A DNA stretch of 64,000 nt from Lophium mytilinum (taxonomy: Eukaryota > Ascomycota > Dothideomycetes > Mytilinidiales > Mytilinidiaceae). Below the pieces are notes generated by a model. It was not told the DNA's origin and ran no database searches. It worked only from the letters and a program-made list of their open reading frames with translations. Made by a program: the position numbers and the translations under genes. Shown here piece after piece: positions 21,500 through 31,601 of the stretch; position 1 is the first letter of the stretch; each line of letters opens with the position of its first letter. The DNA lies in the NCBI GenBank assembly GCA_010093605.1, contig MU004184.1:1693897-1757896 (forward strand), given 5' to 3'.

Positions 21500-22263
21500 T
21501 CATGAAGCGTCCCCGTTCGCGTGTGTACTATTCGCTTGTCCAATTGCGATAGCAGTTGGCACTTGCAGCCCCGCGCATCCTCCCACTAGGCCCATCCAAA
21601 GTAAGATGTATTTGTCTGATGTAATCTTGCTCTCTTGGAAGCTTGCTCTAAGCGCGTCTACTGTGTTGCACGGGTGGACAAAGAACACCGGTCTGTTAGT
21701 AGCTGGGTGGTCCTATACTCTTGGTCAGAATAGTCAAAGACAGCTCTAAAGCTACTTACAGCCATCGTGATGCCGCCTAAGACCCCAAAATGCCTCACGT
21801 GCGACTTGAACTGCTCGGGAATGACGTGCTCGTAGAGTGACTCGATAGTTGGCGGTACCACGCCATTTCGGTCTTCGAGATTGATGTAAAGCACTGGTAC
21901 CTGGTATATTGGGGACAAGAACACTTCGTATTCTATACGCATTTCGCTTTCACCAGTGCTGCGTGATTGAAGTGCCTCCTAGCCTCTCTTAGCCCCAAAT
22001 CCATCTAGAATGCATGGAATTGAGTATACCTCATCATCTTCGTGTACTTCATCTTCTGCTTCATCAGAATCTGACTGCGCTCGATCGATGGCCCGATGGA
22101 GGGTTCTTGTGATGCGCAGATAGGCTAAGTCTTGCTTAAATAACTCTACACGGCTCCATTCGTTCTGTAGGTGACCACAAAGACCGAATCTAGTAACGAT
22201 GGCTTGGCAAGCTTGTTCGAACTCCCAGGCAGTTATCAATGGAAACGAAACTAATGGCTCCAT
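21500..22263 (-). CDS. ATG10: autophagy E2-like enzyme Atg10
   Basis: Ubiquitin-like-conjugating enzyme that transfers Atg12 to Atg5 in autophagosome formation. Exons 22263-22030, 21978-21760 and 21712-21500 give 221 residues. The N-terminal helix region has FPLITAWEFEQAC. The Atg3/Atg10 core reads RIEYEVFLSPIYQVPVLYI, then LYEHVIPEQFKSHVRHFG and LGGITMA at the end of exon 2. Exon 3 opens with DHPATNRPVFFVHPCNT, where the Cys of the HPC motif is the expected catalytic residue. Both introns are phase 0. The stop lies 281 bp from the convergent MSL1 stop. Sequence is diverged, as is usual for Atg10, but the motif order is convincing. Confidence 0.85.
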
Positions 22264-22752
22264 TATGAGTGCTCTGAGCGCAAGCTGCTACAAAGGTATG
22301 ACCGATCTTGAGCAGGTAGTGCAACCGAGAACGAATTGAAGAGCTGCGCGGCGTGTGTATGTTGCGCTTGACGGAGCTCTACGGGTAGCTCACACAAACG
22401 CAAGTGTTTAGAGAACTAGACAAATGCATGGCCGTAGAGATTGCGGAGTTGTAGAGGATATTAAGTGACTAGGTCAGTGAATGAAAGGCAGACCATTCCA
22501 ATTGGACCACAGCGCTACTAGGTAGCCGAGAAATGGCGCTAGTATATTATATATCCCAGACGACACCCAGAGGTATCAAGCCAACAAAATTGGGTTGTTC
22601 ATGTTTGGACATTAATGGAACCAGGGAATTGCAAAGTTATCGTTTGATCTGAAAAATTGGGGCGGATCATGGAGATTCATCCACTTGGAACGCTCGCAGT
22701 TCGGTATGTCTATGCTATGCCCCAAACCTTGGTCGATATCGTACAAGACCGT
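22264..22752. other. intergenic between ATG10 and PRE10
   Basis: About 490 bp, the likely ATG10 promoter. Near 22508 the phrase GCTACTAGGTAGCCGA resembles part of the 151-bp unit at 3-4 kb (GCTAGTAGGTAGCCGA), possibly a solo relic. Confidence 0.35.
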
Positions 22753-23873
22753 CTAGTCCTCCATCTTCTCATCATCATCGTCGTCATCATCCAGAGCCTT
22801 CTTCGCCAGCCGCTCCGCCTCCTCGAGTAGCTCCTTCGGCACCTCCTGATGTCGCCCCTTCGTTGGGCCGTCTAGAGAGCTGACCCACGTCATCTCCAAC
22901 TCGAAGTCCTTGTCCTTGCTATCCTCGTGTGCAGCGTAGATGATACGTGCCGCCTCCTTGACACCCTCCTCCAGCGTGAGGTTGCCCGCAGCGAGATCAA
23001 GCTTCTCAAGCTCAGACTTGGCAGATTGCCGTCCTTTGCCTGTTGCCGCACCGTAGTATCCCTACAATACTATTAGTACTGCTCTATACCCATGCCATAT
23101 GCAGCTTCGACATACCCAGTACAACCCGCTCGGCTCAATCATGTACAAGAACGGACCGCCATGCTTCACGCCCTCCTTCTTGCCTCCACTGCCAGTCGCA
23201 GGTCCCGATCCTACCTGGCCATCCACTGGTAATTCTACCTCCGGATCCCAGCCACCGACAATCGCTGTGATGCCAAACGGCCGTACGCTGGAGTAGAGGG
23301 TGTACATTTGCACGTAGCTGCCCATGCGGTTTGCGAGAGCGGAGGTCGGGATTGGGGCCTTGTAGGTGCGTCGCCATTGGGCTGCTTCGTCGCGGGCGCG
23401 GGAGGCGAAGTGACGGCCATCAGGGAGAAGGCCTGAAGAGACCTGTGTGGGCATTGTCAGACTGAATAATCTCACTCCAAATGTTCGGCGCAGACATAAA
23501 GGCTGGCAGGTTGGGGTCGATTGGGGAAGCTTACAACACCCATATTCCGGTCGACAGTAGATATCCGCTTGTTAGCACCGCTCTTGAGCAACTTGCTACT
23601 GATGATTTTCTCCAGGGCGAGAACAACGCCGTCCTTGCATCTTATGCCGATTGCTGTGCCGCCGTTTTCTACCGCCTTCACTGCATACTCGACCTAATAC
23701 TAGTGAGCGCATATTCTCGTAGCTTGCCTTCACGATCCGGAGTATGTACCTGAAAGTTCCTGCCATCGGGGGAGAAGACGGAATTGGAGAGATCGTATCC
23801 CGTGCCTATTGACGTCTGTGGTGCAGGTTAGCCTGCAGCTCATAGAAAGTCGGGGAGGCTAAAGACTGACCAT
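22753..23873 (-). CDS. PRE10: 20S proteasome subunit alpha-7 (alpha type-3)
   Basis: Alpha-ring subunit of the 20S core particle. Five exons are inferred: 23873-23871, 23815-23750, 23693-23535, 23442-23116 and 23061-22753, giving 287 residues. Exon 1 is only the ATG, and exon 2 continues [22 protein letters not shown], the family N terminus including the proteasome alpha signature. Exon 3 begins [16 protein letters not shown]. Exon 4 has [19 protein letters not shown] and [13 protein letters not shown], and exon 5 has [21 protein letters not shown]. The C terminus is acidic ([12 protein letters not shown]), as in alpha-7 subunits. An insert rich in Gly and Pro near [12 protein letters not shown] is larger than in yeast. 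The ATG-only exon is forced by phase: ATG is directly followed by GTCAGT. Confidence 0.95.
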
Positions 23874-24973
23874 GGTGATGGATCAGGGGAGTAGAGCTGC
23901 GGAAGATGGTGGTATTGTGAGGGCGTCGCAGTGATGGAGGCGGCGGGGAGCTGTGGGTATCGAGAGTTTACAGCTTCGTGTTGAGGTTCCGTTGCAGGCT
24001 ACCAGCTCCGTCGCGTTCATCTTAAGCTTTAGCGCGGATCTAATCACTTGGCGTGTCAACCACTGCGGACTGAGGCACCAATACATTCACGTTGCTCTCG
24101 TCCTATTCGAGTATAAGTTGCGCAGAAATTGACCACGCACAAGCTCCTGCCTCTAAAGACGTGCTATCTTACGACTTCTCCCGAGAGCTGCAGGCGCGAA
24201 GCTTCCAAGTTGCGCGACTTCTTCGAATGTCGATCTGCTATTTCGAAGTGATGAGCTGGCCGAAAAAAAGGCGAGTCGACAAGTTTCTCTATTGGCGCCC
24301 TCGGCTGCTAGCGGGACGATTTGCGTTTCAGGCTGGTATCCCACTGGCCACCTCATCGTTGGGAAATCCATGAACACATGACCGGCCACGACCTCCGACG
24401 CTGCGGTACTTAAGGACCACGCCGCCCCTCCACATGCATAGGTTTACAGCTACATTCTCCTCTACTTCCCACTAACTTCTGTATTCCGAGTCGTCCCCAA
24501 CTTCCTGGCGAGTACTCCGTATTGTCAGCGAAATTGCACGCCTGCGCCCAACAAGAGCCACCTGATAGGCGTAGCTCACGCGCCGGGGACAATAAGGCCT
24601 CAATAACATCACTGCTCCGGACTGCGGCTGCAACCCACTGCTGGTCCGACTTTTCTCTACTAGACGCTTCCTCATAACTGACGATTCGACTAACACTCAG
24701 CCTTTGAAAAGACGACTGACTCTGTTTCTCCGCTTTGGGTTATACCTCATAGCACAATTTCGCTCTCATGCAACCAGTGCTCGTCCACTACTGCATTTCT
24801 TGCTCTTACAACACCCCTATTCCTTTCTCTCCTGCTGTCTTCTCTCAGAATAACTCTTGCAACCACGTAAGCCCAAAGTCCATTTCTATCAACACTCGCT
24901 AACGCTTACGTCATAGTGCGGTGCAATATCAGTGGGCATCGTCTCTCGAGGGAAAACAGAAGAAGCCGCAAAC
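23874..24973. other. divergent intergenic region, PRE10 to orphan
   Basis: About 1.1 kb between divergent genes. The last 250 bp are CT-rich with several intron-like signals (CGTAAGCCC near 24867), so the downstream gene may have a leader intron. No supported gene or repeat. Confidence 0.45.
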
Positions 24974-25882
24974 ATGCAGCAAGATGAGCTCGCGCAGCTG
25001 TTCTCCAACAACCTGACCCTCTCCTCATCCCCCGCCCCTCCCCCTCAGTATTCGCAGGTAGAACCGCCCCCGCAACAGCAGCAGCAGGAACCGCAAGTGC
25101 AGCAGGAGCCTCAAGAACCCTCGCAGCAAGCTCCCGCCCAGCAACCTGTGTACGCCTCGCAGCACTACACTCACACCCACCATGTGGTCCCCATCGTGCA
25201 TAAGCCACGCCCCATCCCCACTCCCCTCTCCACCCCCGACCTCGTCGAAGTACTACTCCGTAACAGCGTCGACCCAACCCTCCTCTTCCCCTCCCAGGTC
25301 TCCCTCTTCCAAAATGCCGACGATGACCAACGCCTGCGTCTCCTAGAGCTCTGGCGCATTTCCCCGCCACAGGGCCGCCAGGGTATCCCCGACGGCATCG
25401 ACTACAACACCTCGCGCCAGTTGTACGACTGGCCGCCCACCAGCTTGGCACAGGAAGAGGCGATGGCGAAGTTGAGGTATGAGAGGCAGATGGAGGAGGA
25501 CCGGCAGAAGGAGGATATCAGGCTGCATGAGCAGAGACTGCAGGAGAGCATGGATGCAGACTCGGCGGCTGTTGAGGCGACGCGTCAGATGCTGTCGAGC
25601 CCAGAGAGGCAGATTGCGGAGCCGTATATTCTCTCGGGGTATGAGGCTCTTGCGGCGCGGGAGTACGAGCGCTCGGCGCAGGAGGAGCAGGGGCTGCGGG
25701 AGAGCACGAAGTATAACCAGGCTATTGATCCGGTGTACAAAGGCAACGGGAATGGGCTGTGGGGGAAGCATATTGGGGTTGTGGATATGGAGAACCAATA
25801 TGGGCAGTATGAACACATGAGGGAGTACGATTCTCCAGGTCCTCAAGTTATGGTCTACGGAGACGATGATATGATCATGTGA
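24974..25882 (+). CDS. conserved fungal orphan, Gln/Pro-rich N terminus and charged helix
   Basis: Single-exon frame of 302 residues. The ATG at 24974 (MQQDELAQLFSNNLTL) is the first in frame; the frame opens earlier but without an ATG. The N terminus is low-complexity (PPPQYSQVEPPPQQQQQ) with HYTHTHHVVPIVHKP after it. A middle section about residues 85-160 looks folded: TPDLVEVLLRNSVDPTLLFPS, RLRLLELWRISPP and DYNTSRQLYDWPPTSLAQEE. A long charged helix (MAKLRYERQMEEDRQKEDIR...) and a C terminus with WGKHIGVVDMENQYGQYEHM follow. I do not recognise a domain. The pattern suggests a conserved Pezizomycotina protein of unknown role. Confidence 0.75.
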   Translation: MQQDELAQLFSNNLTLSSSPAPPPQYSQVEPPPQQQQQEPQVQQEPQEPSQQAPAQQPVYASQHYTHTHHVVPIVHKPRPIPTPLSTPDLVEVLLRNSVDPTLLFPSQVSLFQNADDDQRLRLLELWRISPPQGRQGIPDGIDYNTSRQLYDWPPTSLAQEEAMAKLRYERQMEEDRQKEDIRLHEQRLQESMDADSAAVEATRQMLSSPERQIAEPYILSGYEALAAREYERSAQEEQGLRESTKYNQAIDPVYKGNGNGLWGKHIGVVDMENQYGQYEHMREYDSPGPQVMVYGDDDMIM

Positions 25883-26391
25883 GGAAGGGAAGAGAGGGCA
25901 GGACTTGGACGTTAGAAGTGTGGAGCTATTGTGGATGACCTTGGGCACTGTCACGCTTCGAGTGTGCTGTAGATGGCTGTATTGTTCCTGCACACTCTCA
26001 CCTTTGTATCTTTCGTTTGGTCGATTAGCTGGATGGCCGAAAGAGGAGTAGGATGTTGATACCAGGCGAAGTCTCTGCTCATGAGTATTCCCAATTCTTT
26101 AGCTTACAGTGCGTAGTATTGTCTGCGTCACTTTTGGAGGTTAATAAAGAGAGTGATGACAATCCCGAAGGAAGTTCATTAGTCGAAGATTGTTATAAGA
26201 CTCATAATAGCCTCTCAACTTCAGTAGAAGAGAGTCCTTTCATTCCACGCTTAATGCCAGAAAGTCTAGTGCCATAATACATGTGCCTTTCCAATACCCC
26301 CGGATTGGTGCCTGAATGATTGTATTGGCCTGCCTCGACACAACACTTTGCTCTTCTCCCAGGGTGACGTCCGACTACACATGTGGCCTCT
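25883..26391. other. convergent intergenic region
   Basis: About 510 bp between the 3' ends of the orphan gene and PUP3. A 74-codon frame at 26053-26277 has no recognisable feature. Confidence 0.4.
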
Positions 26392-27230
26392 TCAGTCCTG
26401 CCGTCCCTTTAGTAACCGCTTCGTGACCTTATCCTTCTCAATGATGTAGACATGTGCACCCCAGCCGGAGAGAGCGTCCCTATCGACGGCGTTGAGGAGG
26501 GCTTGCGAGACGGTTTCGAAGAGGTCTTCTGGGGCCTATATCAATGTATCAGCACTGCTCCCATCCCACAATTCAAAGCTTCTAAACAACTACCCCCAGA
26601 TCCATATGACTATAGATCCGGGGTCAGCTGAGGAAGTGAACTGAACATACCAGATCCGGCTCCCACAGCCCCTCACACGTTCCAAACAACTGATCACTCG
26701 CGGTGCCGCTCACAATAAAGTCCTTCGCAAAGTCAATGCACCCGATACTATCGAACCCGCAGATAAACGGCTTCCCCGTCGTGTGGTTGATCCCCGCGAT
26801 CACCGGGCTAACGAAGTAGGGCCCGAAGCGCCGCTCGTACAGCGTGCTGCTGACTAGGTTCGCCATCGTCTGCGGCGAAATGGGCCGCTCCTCGCGCAGG
26901 CGGTACATGTTGACCTTGTAGCGGAACAGGTCGCTGACGGTGGACACGTCGGTGGCGAGGCCCGTCAGCCCTAGGTACACGTCGCCGTAGGGGAAGATCT
27001 TGGGGAAGTTGTTGGAGACGGTGAGGGCTTGCATTCCGAGGCGCAGGTCGCAGGCGATCGCGACGCAGTCTTTACCGACCATGGCTACGCAGGCGCCGCC
27101 GTCTATTAGGGGTCAGGATTTCGGAGTACTATGAGGGGTAAGGGAAGCGGACTTATGGAGAATGGGGAGCCCTGGAGCTTAGGTTAGCTGTGGTCATGGA
27201 TGTGGAGCGGGGAGTTGAGGAGCTTACCAT
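26392..27230 (-). CDS. PUP3: 20S proteasome subunit beta-3
   Basis: Non-catalytic beta-ring subunit of the 20S core. Exons 27230-27228, 27171-27153, 27102-26651 and 26535-26392 give 205 residues, the same length as yeast Pup3. Exon 1 is only the ATG and exon 2 is 19 bp, together MGSPFSIN split in phase 1. Exon 3 continues [20 protein letters not shown], the beta-3 signature, through [51 protein letters not shown] and GTASDQLFG. Exon 4 starts [22 protein letters not shown] and ends LLKGRQD. No N-terminal Thr is present, consistent with an inactive subunit. The 265-bp divergent promoter is shared with the mL59 gene. Confidence 0.93.
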
Positions 27231-27495
27231 GGCTGCGGATTTTCGTCTAGAGTGTTGGTGGGAATGAATGCAAGCCTAGATACTGGGGTAAAGGCACACG
27301 CAACAGAGGAGGAGTCGGAGCGTTGATGGTGGTCGTGAAGTTCGGTTGATGTTGTAGGTAGCAGTTCAATACGCGGCTGGGAGCTTCGAAACTAGCGCGG
27401 AAATCCCGTGACCTCTATTTTTCTACCTTGAACGACATCGATTCCCCGTCTCCACGCTTCACGTCCGCACCCCGACGCCAATTGCCCCGCCCACG

Positions 27496-28138
27496 ATGGA
27501 TATCCGCCCACAGCACGTCCAGCTCGCGACCGCGCTCCCGAAACGCCTCCTCGACTTCTTCAGGAAATATCCGCCGCCCGCGCTCACGCAGGGTCTGTCC
27601 GCCGCCGAGACGCACGCATCTGCACCCCCAGCCGCATCACTCGACACTCCTGCATTGGCATCGAGTACCTCCTCCGCAGACCCTAATGCCCCGACGATAG
27701 AAACGCCTTCCGCCGCCCTCGCAGAACGCCCCTACCGCAACCCTTTCCAGCCAACTAAGAACTTTGCTACTGGCAAATGGAATTCCCCTGTCTTCGGGCT
27801 ACGGCGGCAGGCTGATATTGTAAAGCTCGCACAGAAACATGGCGTGGTGGACTTACTTCCTTACACCATCAAGTTGCCTGGCGAACGGGAGAAGAGGAGG
27901 ATAGAGCGTGGACTACGGGTTAAGGGGACGGGAGTGGGGGAGAGGGTCAAGGGAAAGGCGTGGGAGAGGACGTTGAAGGGAAGGTTGGAGGAGAGGAGGA
28001 ATGCTATGTTGGCAATGCCGCAGATGATCGAGGACTGGAAGCAGGTATGTTTCCCTCGCACTGGAGATTTGGGGGAGCTGGAGGCTAATTGGTGCGCAGA
28101 GGGGTCACGGAAGGGGCTGGAAGAAGTGGCCGAAATAG
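27496..28138 (+). CDS. MRPL25: mitochondrial large ribosomal subunit protein mL59
   Basis: Fungal-specific mitoribosomal protein (yeast MrpL25/YmL25). Exons 27496-28044 and 28100-28138 give 195 residues. Exon 1 has the N-terminal LPKRLLDFFRKYPPPAL, an Ala/Ser/Pro-rich stretch, then NPFQPTKNFATGKWNSPVFGLRRQADIVK, where the NPF...W...P..SLRRQ pattern marks the family. LLPYTIKLPGEREKRR and a basic helix end near MIEDWKQ. The second exon restores the conserved C terminus RGHGRGWKKWPK before TAG; reading through the donor would instead give an unrelated tail. The phase 0 intron has GTATGT and CAG ends. Confidence 0.88.
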
Positions 28139-29171
28139 AGGGACCGGGTTACGAATATCGGGGGATCAAGATAGTGCTAAAGGGCTTCGTGCAGAAGTGC
28201 TGTTGTATTGTATGTATAAAGATGTGGTGCACGACTTTGCATGGGATTTGGAGTTGGAACACCATATTGGAGAATTCGCGAGACTTGTATCATATGTATA
28301 CAACATGGAGTACATTCTCCGCCATACAAAAGTTTACAATTCGAAGTGACTTCAAATTCAGCATTAGTGTTGCCTAGGTAAGATGACCGAGGTACTTTTC
28401 AATTTGCGTTCGCATACGTTTTAGATATACTTTGTATCTTCAAGTACACGCTGGAGCACCCTCAGAAATACTAAGAGTTCATAGTAAGTGATAAAAATTG
28501 TATTTCAGCATGATACATATATTTGCAAAATTAACGTATCGTTGAAATATTGGGGACAATACCAACTAAGGGCACATATGGCCATGGCCATGTGTGGTAC
28601 ATGCTTATACTATGGCTAAATGGAATATCGAAGATCATTACGCCGAGTAGGTAGTAATCAATGTGCAATACTCCCAGAAGATGTTTGTCTTTGAACGTTT
28701 CCAAGGCGATGCTCCACATAGAGACTAGCGCAAGATTCATGCGAATCCCTATCTCTTGCCTTAGCTTTCTTCCATCTTTCTTCCAACAACCCTCCAACTT
28801 TGTCTTTCCCGCTCCTTGCCCGTAATGACCAAACAGAACTAGACTAATGGTGCAGAGGATTTCTACGGGCCGCTTTCAATCAGAGGATGCGCGAAGATGC
28901 AATACTTAAGGTACCCGCAATTAGGACGTCCTCCCTTACCGTGGTAAGAGATGTCCTCAAACCGATGGTAACCATTGCACTGTTAATCATAATTTGGGAC
29001 AATGATTCGATTTTCGAAGTGTCTTAGGACCTTAACTCTTTAAAGCTTGCTAATTATGCTCGCACAATCGAACCTTTTTCTTCAAACCCTATTTCTTAGA
29101 TACTCGCTCGCACTTCTTACCTTTGCCCGTTCACATTCATCAGATCATCGTTGTCTCCTCCCAAGCCTACC
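28139..29171. other. intergenic, no gene seen
   Basis: About 1 kb of AT-rich DNA. Small frames on both strands have no recognisable content. Confidence 0.5.
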
Positions 29172-30011
29172 ATGTTTGACTCGTCTTGCGCCCTTTCGGA
29201 CGCATCCAAGACACAGCCAACTCATGAGCTCCAGAAAGCATCCCAGCCGCTAACGCTCGAACTTCCAGTGGCCTGGCACTTCTCAGAATGCCACATAACC
29301 TGGGATCTAGCTCCGTCGGAGTCTGGATATCACTTCATCGATTGTAGACTCAATTATAAGACCATCTGGTTGGTAGATAGGATAAGTACAGCCAGACCTC
29401 AACAGTTTGTTGGATTTTCACGCACGTTTAACAACGAGTATTACATCAGTCTTGACATCAAGGCCGGTCCGGAACAGAAAAATCACGTTCGTACTATCGC
29501 CGTGAGACCTGGAGCATGGATCAACGACCCTAGCTTCCAAGAATCATTCTACCAACAAGTGGAGGCACTCGTCAAGGATCTACCGGATTTAATGGAGATT
29601 ATAGTGATAGCTCCAAGCTGTGAAGATAGATCGTGCGCTCTTTCGTGTACACTCGCGTCTACCAGTGCTAGGCACAGGATTGAAAGTGCGCTACGAATGG
29701 ACGAGGCGTATGGTATGCATCGCGAGCCTCGAAGGTCACGGATCTATCAGGTCGTCAAAGCGGACGGAAGTTCCAGAAGCTTACTTTTACGATTTGGTTT
29801 CGAGGAAAGGGAGGATGGGCTTGAGAACTGCCCATGTGACGCTTGGATTCAGGAGATGGAGGAGATTCTGAGTGATGAAATGGGAAGATGCGTCTCCCGT
29901 TATCGTTCTGCCGGCACAAGTCGACAATCTCTCAGACGTTTCAAACTAGCTACATCACTCCACGAAAAGATGACAGATGCCCCGGACGCTACTGCACGAA
30001 GACGGATATGA
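29172..30011 (+). CDS. hypothetical protein, 279 residues
   Basis: Single-exon frame from ATG at 29172 (MFDSSCALSDASKTQPTHEL). I do not recognise it. Residues about 35-115 have alternating hydrophobic strands (LTLELPVAWHFSECHITWDL, GYHFIDCRLNYKTIWLVDRI, FNNEYYISLDIKAG), suggesting a beta-rich fold. A helix FYQQVEALVKDLPDLMEIIVIAP follows, then a Cys-containing segment and RIYQVVKADGSSRSLLLRFG. The C terminus is basic. There is no signal peptide or membrane segment. It stands at the start of the accessory block and lies about 150 bp upstream of a second orphan on the same strand. Confidence 0.55.
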   Translation: MFDSSCALSDASKTQPTHELQKASQPLTLELPVAWHFSECHITWDLAPSESGYHFIDCRLNYKTIWLVDRISTARPQQFVGFSRTFNNEYYISLDIKAGPEQKNHVRTIAVRPGAWINDPSFQESFYQQVEALVKDLPDLMEIIVIAPSCEDRSCALSCTLASTSARHRIESALRMDEAYGMHREPRRSRIYQVVKADGSSRSLLLRFGFEEREDGLENCPCDAWIQEMEEILSDEMGRCVSRYRSAGTSRQSLRRFKLATSLHEKMTDAPDATARRRI

Positions 30012-30163
30012 GGGAAGATGGGTGCGTGGCAACGTAGCGCAGCCCAAGCGAAAACCACCAATAGGACTAGATTGGTGCCCGATTTCAGAACCCATCCTTC
30101 AAAACACTCCCAACCAAGTTTACAACAAACTCACTCCTCAAAATCAGGTTTTTTATATTTAAA

Positions 30164-31312
30164 ATGGTCGAGTATCCTAGCCGCCGTACTGCTTATTCGC
30201 AAAGTTATGGCCGACCCTCGGAGGAAAGCCTGAACACACCTCAGAATCGTCCGCCGTACGCTCAAGGTTACAATGGCGGTTATTTCCCCTCTCCTTGCGA
30301 AGACCCTCAAAGAAGCCTTGTGCAGCTCTCATGGAACTGTCGTCCTAGTTGGCCACCAATAGATACCTACCAGCCTCCCTTACCACCCGTCAATGTTCCT
30401 CCCGTCCAACCACCACTCCCACATCCTACGTACAATTACCAGCCACAGGATAGCTTGACAGTCCCACCTCCTCCCTCAGATGTATCTGGTGTGAGCCTTC
30501 CGCTAAATTCAGATATCCTAGCTGGCTTTGGAGACCAATATGATCCTCGGATTCCACCGCCTCTCTTACCACTCTTTCCCAGAAACTTCGAGAGACCACA
30601 CGTATCAGACTCTCGCCCAAATCCTCAAAACCAAATACCCAATAATGACCACCAGGATCCGAGGTACTAGCTTCCAATGGCCCCATTTCAAGACACTCGG
30701 CCTCCACTAGACCCGTATGAACAGCAGCTCCCATTGCGTGTTGACAACCCGTACCCGGTAAAGCAAGAGCCCTGGCCACCATACCGACATCGACATATCC
30801 CGCGATCATCTTCGTCATCCGCAATACGTTCGACGACTCCCTCCACCCCGCCATCAAGACCCAGGAGTCGTCACTTCTCCTTCACACCCTCGTCATTCGA
30901 TGACGATAGATACAGCAGAGCTCCACGGCGACCCGGAGATCTTAGATCGCGATATAGGAACTCACTCGACCAAGGGCGTGTTGGTAGCCCAGCTAATTCG
31001 CAGTATCGTCAAGACGGTGTTCCAACTAGCCGCTTCGAACCGCGGAATGTGTACCCTTCAAGGCCTCAGAATGAGGAGCCGAAAGGGGCTGGACAGCGTC
31101 TAAGGACACCGCCATATCATCGTTTTGAACAGTACCCCAACTTCCGACCGCCTCCGCCCCCGATTGATCGTTGTACGAGACCTGACCTAGATTTCCCTAA
31201 ACCGTCCACGAGTAGTGAGTTGGAACGAACTAGGGACACGAGCGCGCAAAGCAATGAAAGACTGATGATAGAGGGGCGAGATTGGAAGAGACCAAGGCGG
31301 AATTGGAGGTGA
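30164..31312 (+). pseudogene. proline-rich disordered protein gene with one in-frame stop
   Basis: One frame of about 382 codons broken once by TAG at 30668-30670. Upstream, 168 codons (MVEYPSRRTAYSQSYGRPS to NNDHQDPRY) are rich in Pro, Tyr and Asn (PPLPPVNVPPVQPPLPHP). Downstream, in the same frame and after two codons, a 211-codon part starts MAPFQDTRPPLDPY and continues in the same style with RS-rich stretches (SRPRSRHFSF, RRPGDLRSRYRNSL) and ends KRPRRNWR. The similar composition on both sides suggests one gene. No in-frame GT/AG intron spans the stop; the best pair (30664-30692) is only 29 nt and shifts frame. A second ATG lies 7 bp after the stop, so downstream re-initiation is possible. 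Function unknown. Confidence 0.55.
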
Positions 31313-31601
31313 AATCCTCCTCAGGTGATAGTGGGCATGTTACTTCTTGTTCTTCCTTTGTTCTTAGCGTATTCAGAGACCAAAAGAGCATTCTTTCAGA
31401 ATCGATCTACTCTATTCGACATGAGATACAAAACCGTACGTGACAAGGTTCCGAATATTTTAAAAGAGTAGCTCGATTTTATGAGAATAGTTATTTATAC
31501 AATACATACTGTGCCTCTCCATCTCCTACTCAGTTCGCCTCTTCCCCTCTCAAGGTATCCTCGAATGGAGACCAGTGATACAATACCTGCGAAGAGTGCC
31601 A
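31313..31601. other. short convergent intergenic stretch
   Basis: Just under 300 bp between the 3' ends of the proline-rich gene and the F-box gene. Nothing beyond 3' flanks was seen. Confidence 0.35.

Noticed and set aside
30664-30692. possible 29-nt intron removing the TAG in the proline-rich gene
   Set aside because: Too short for splicing and it would shift the frame.
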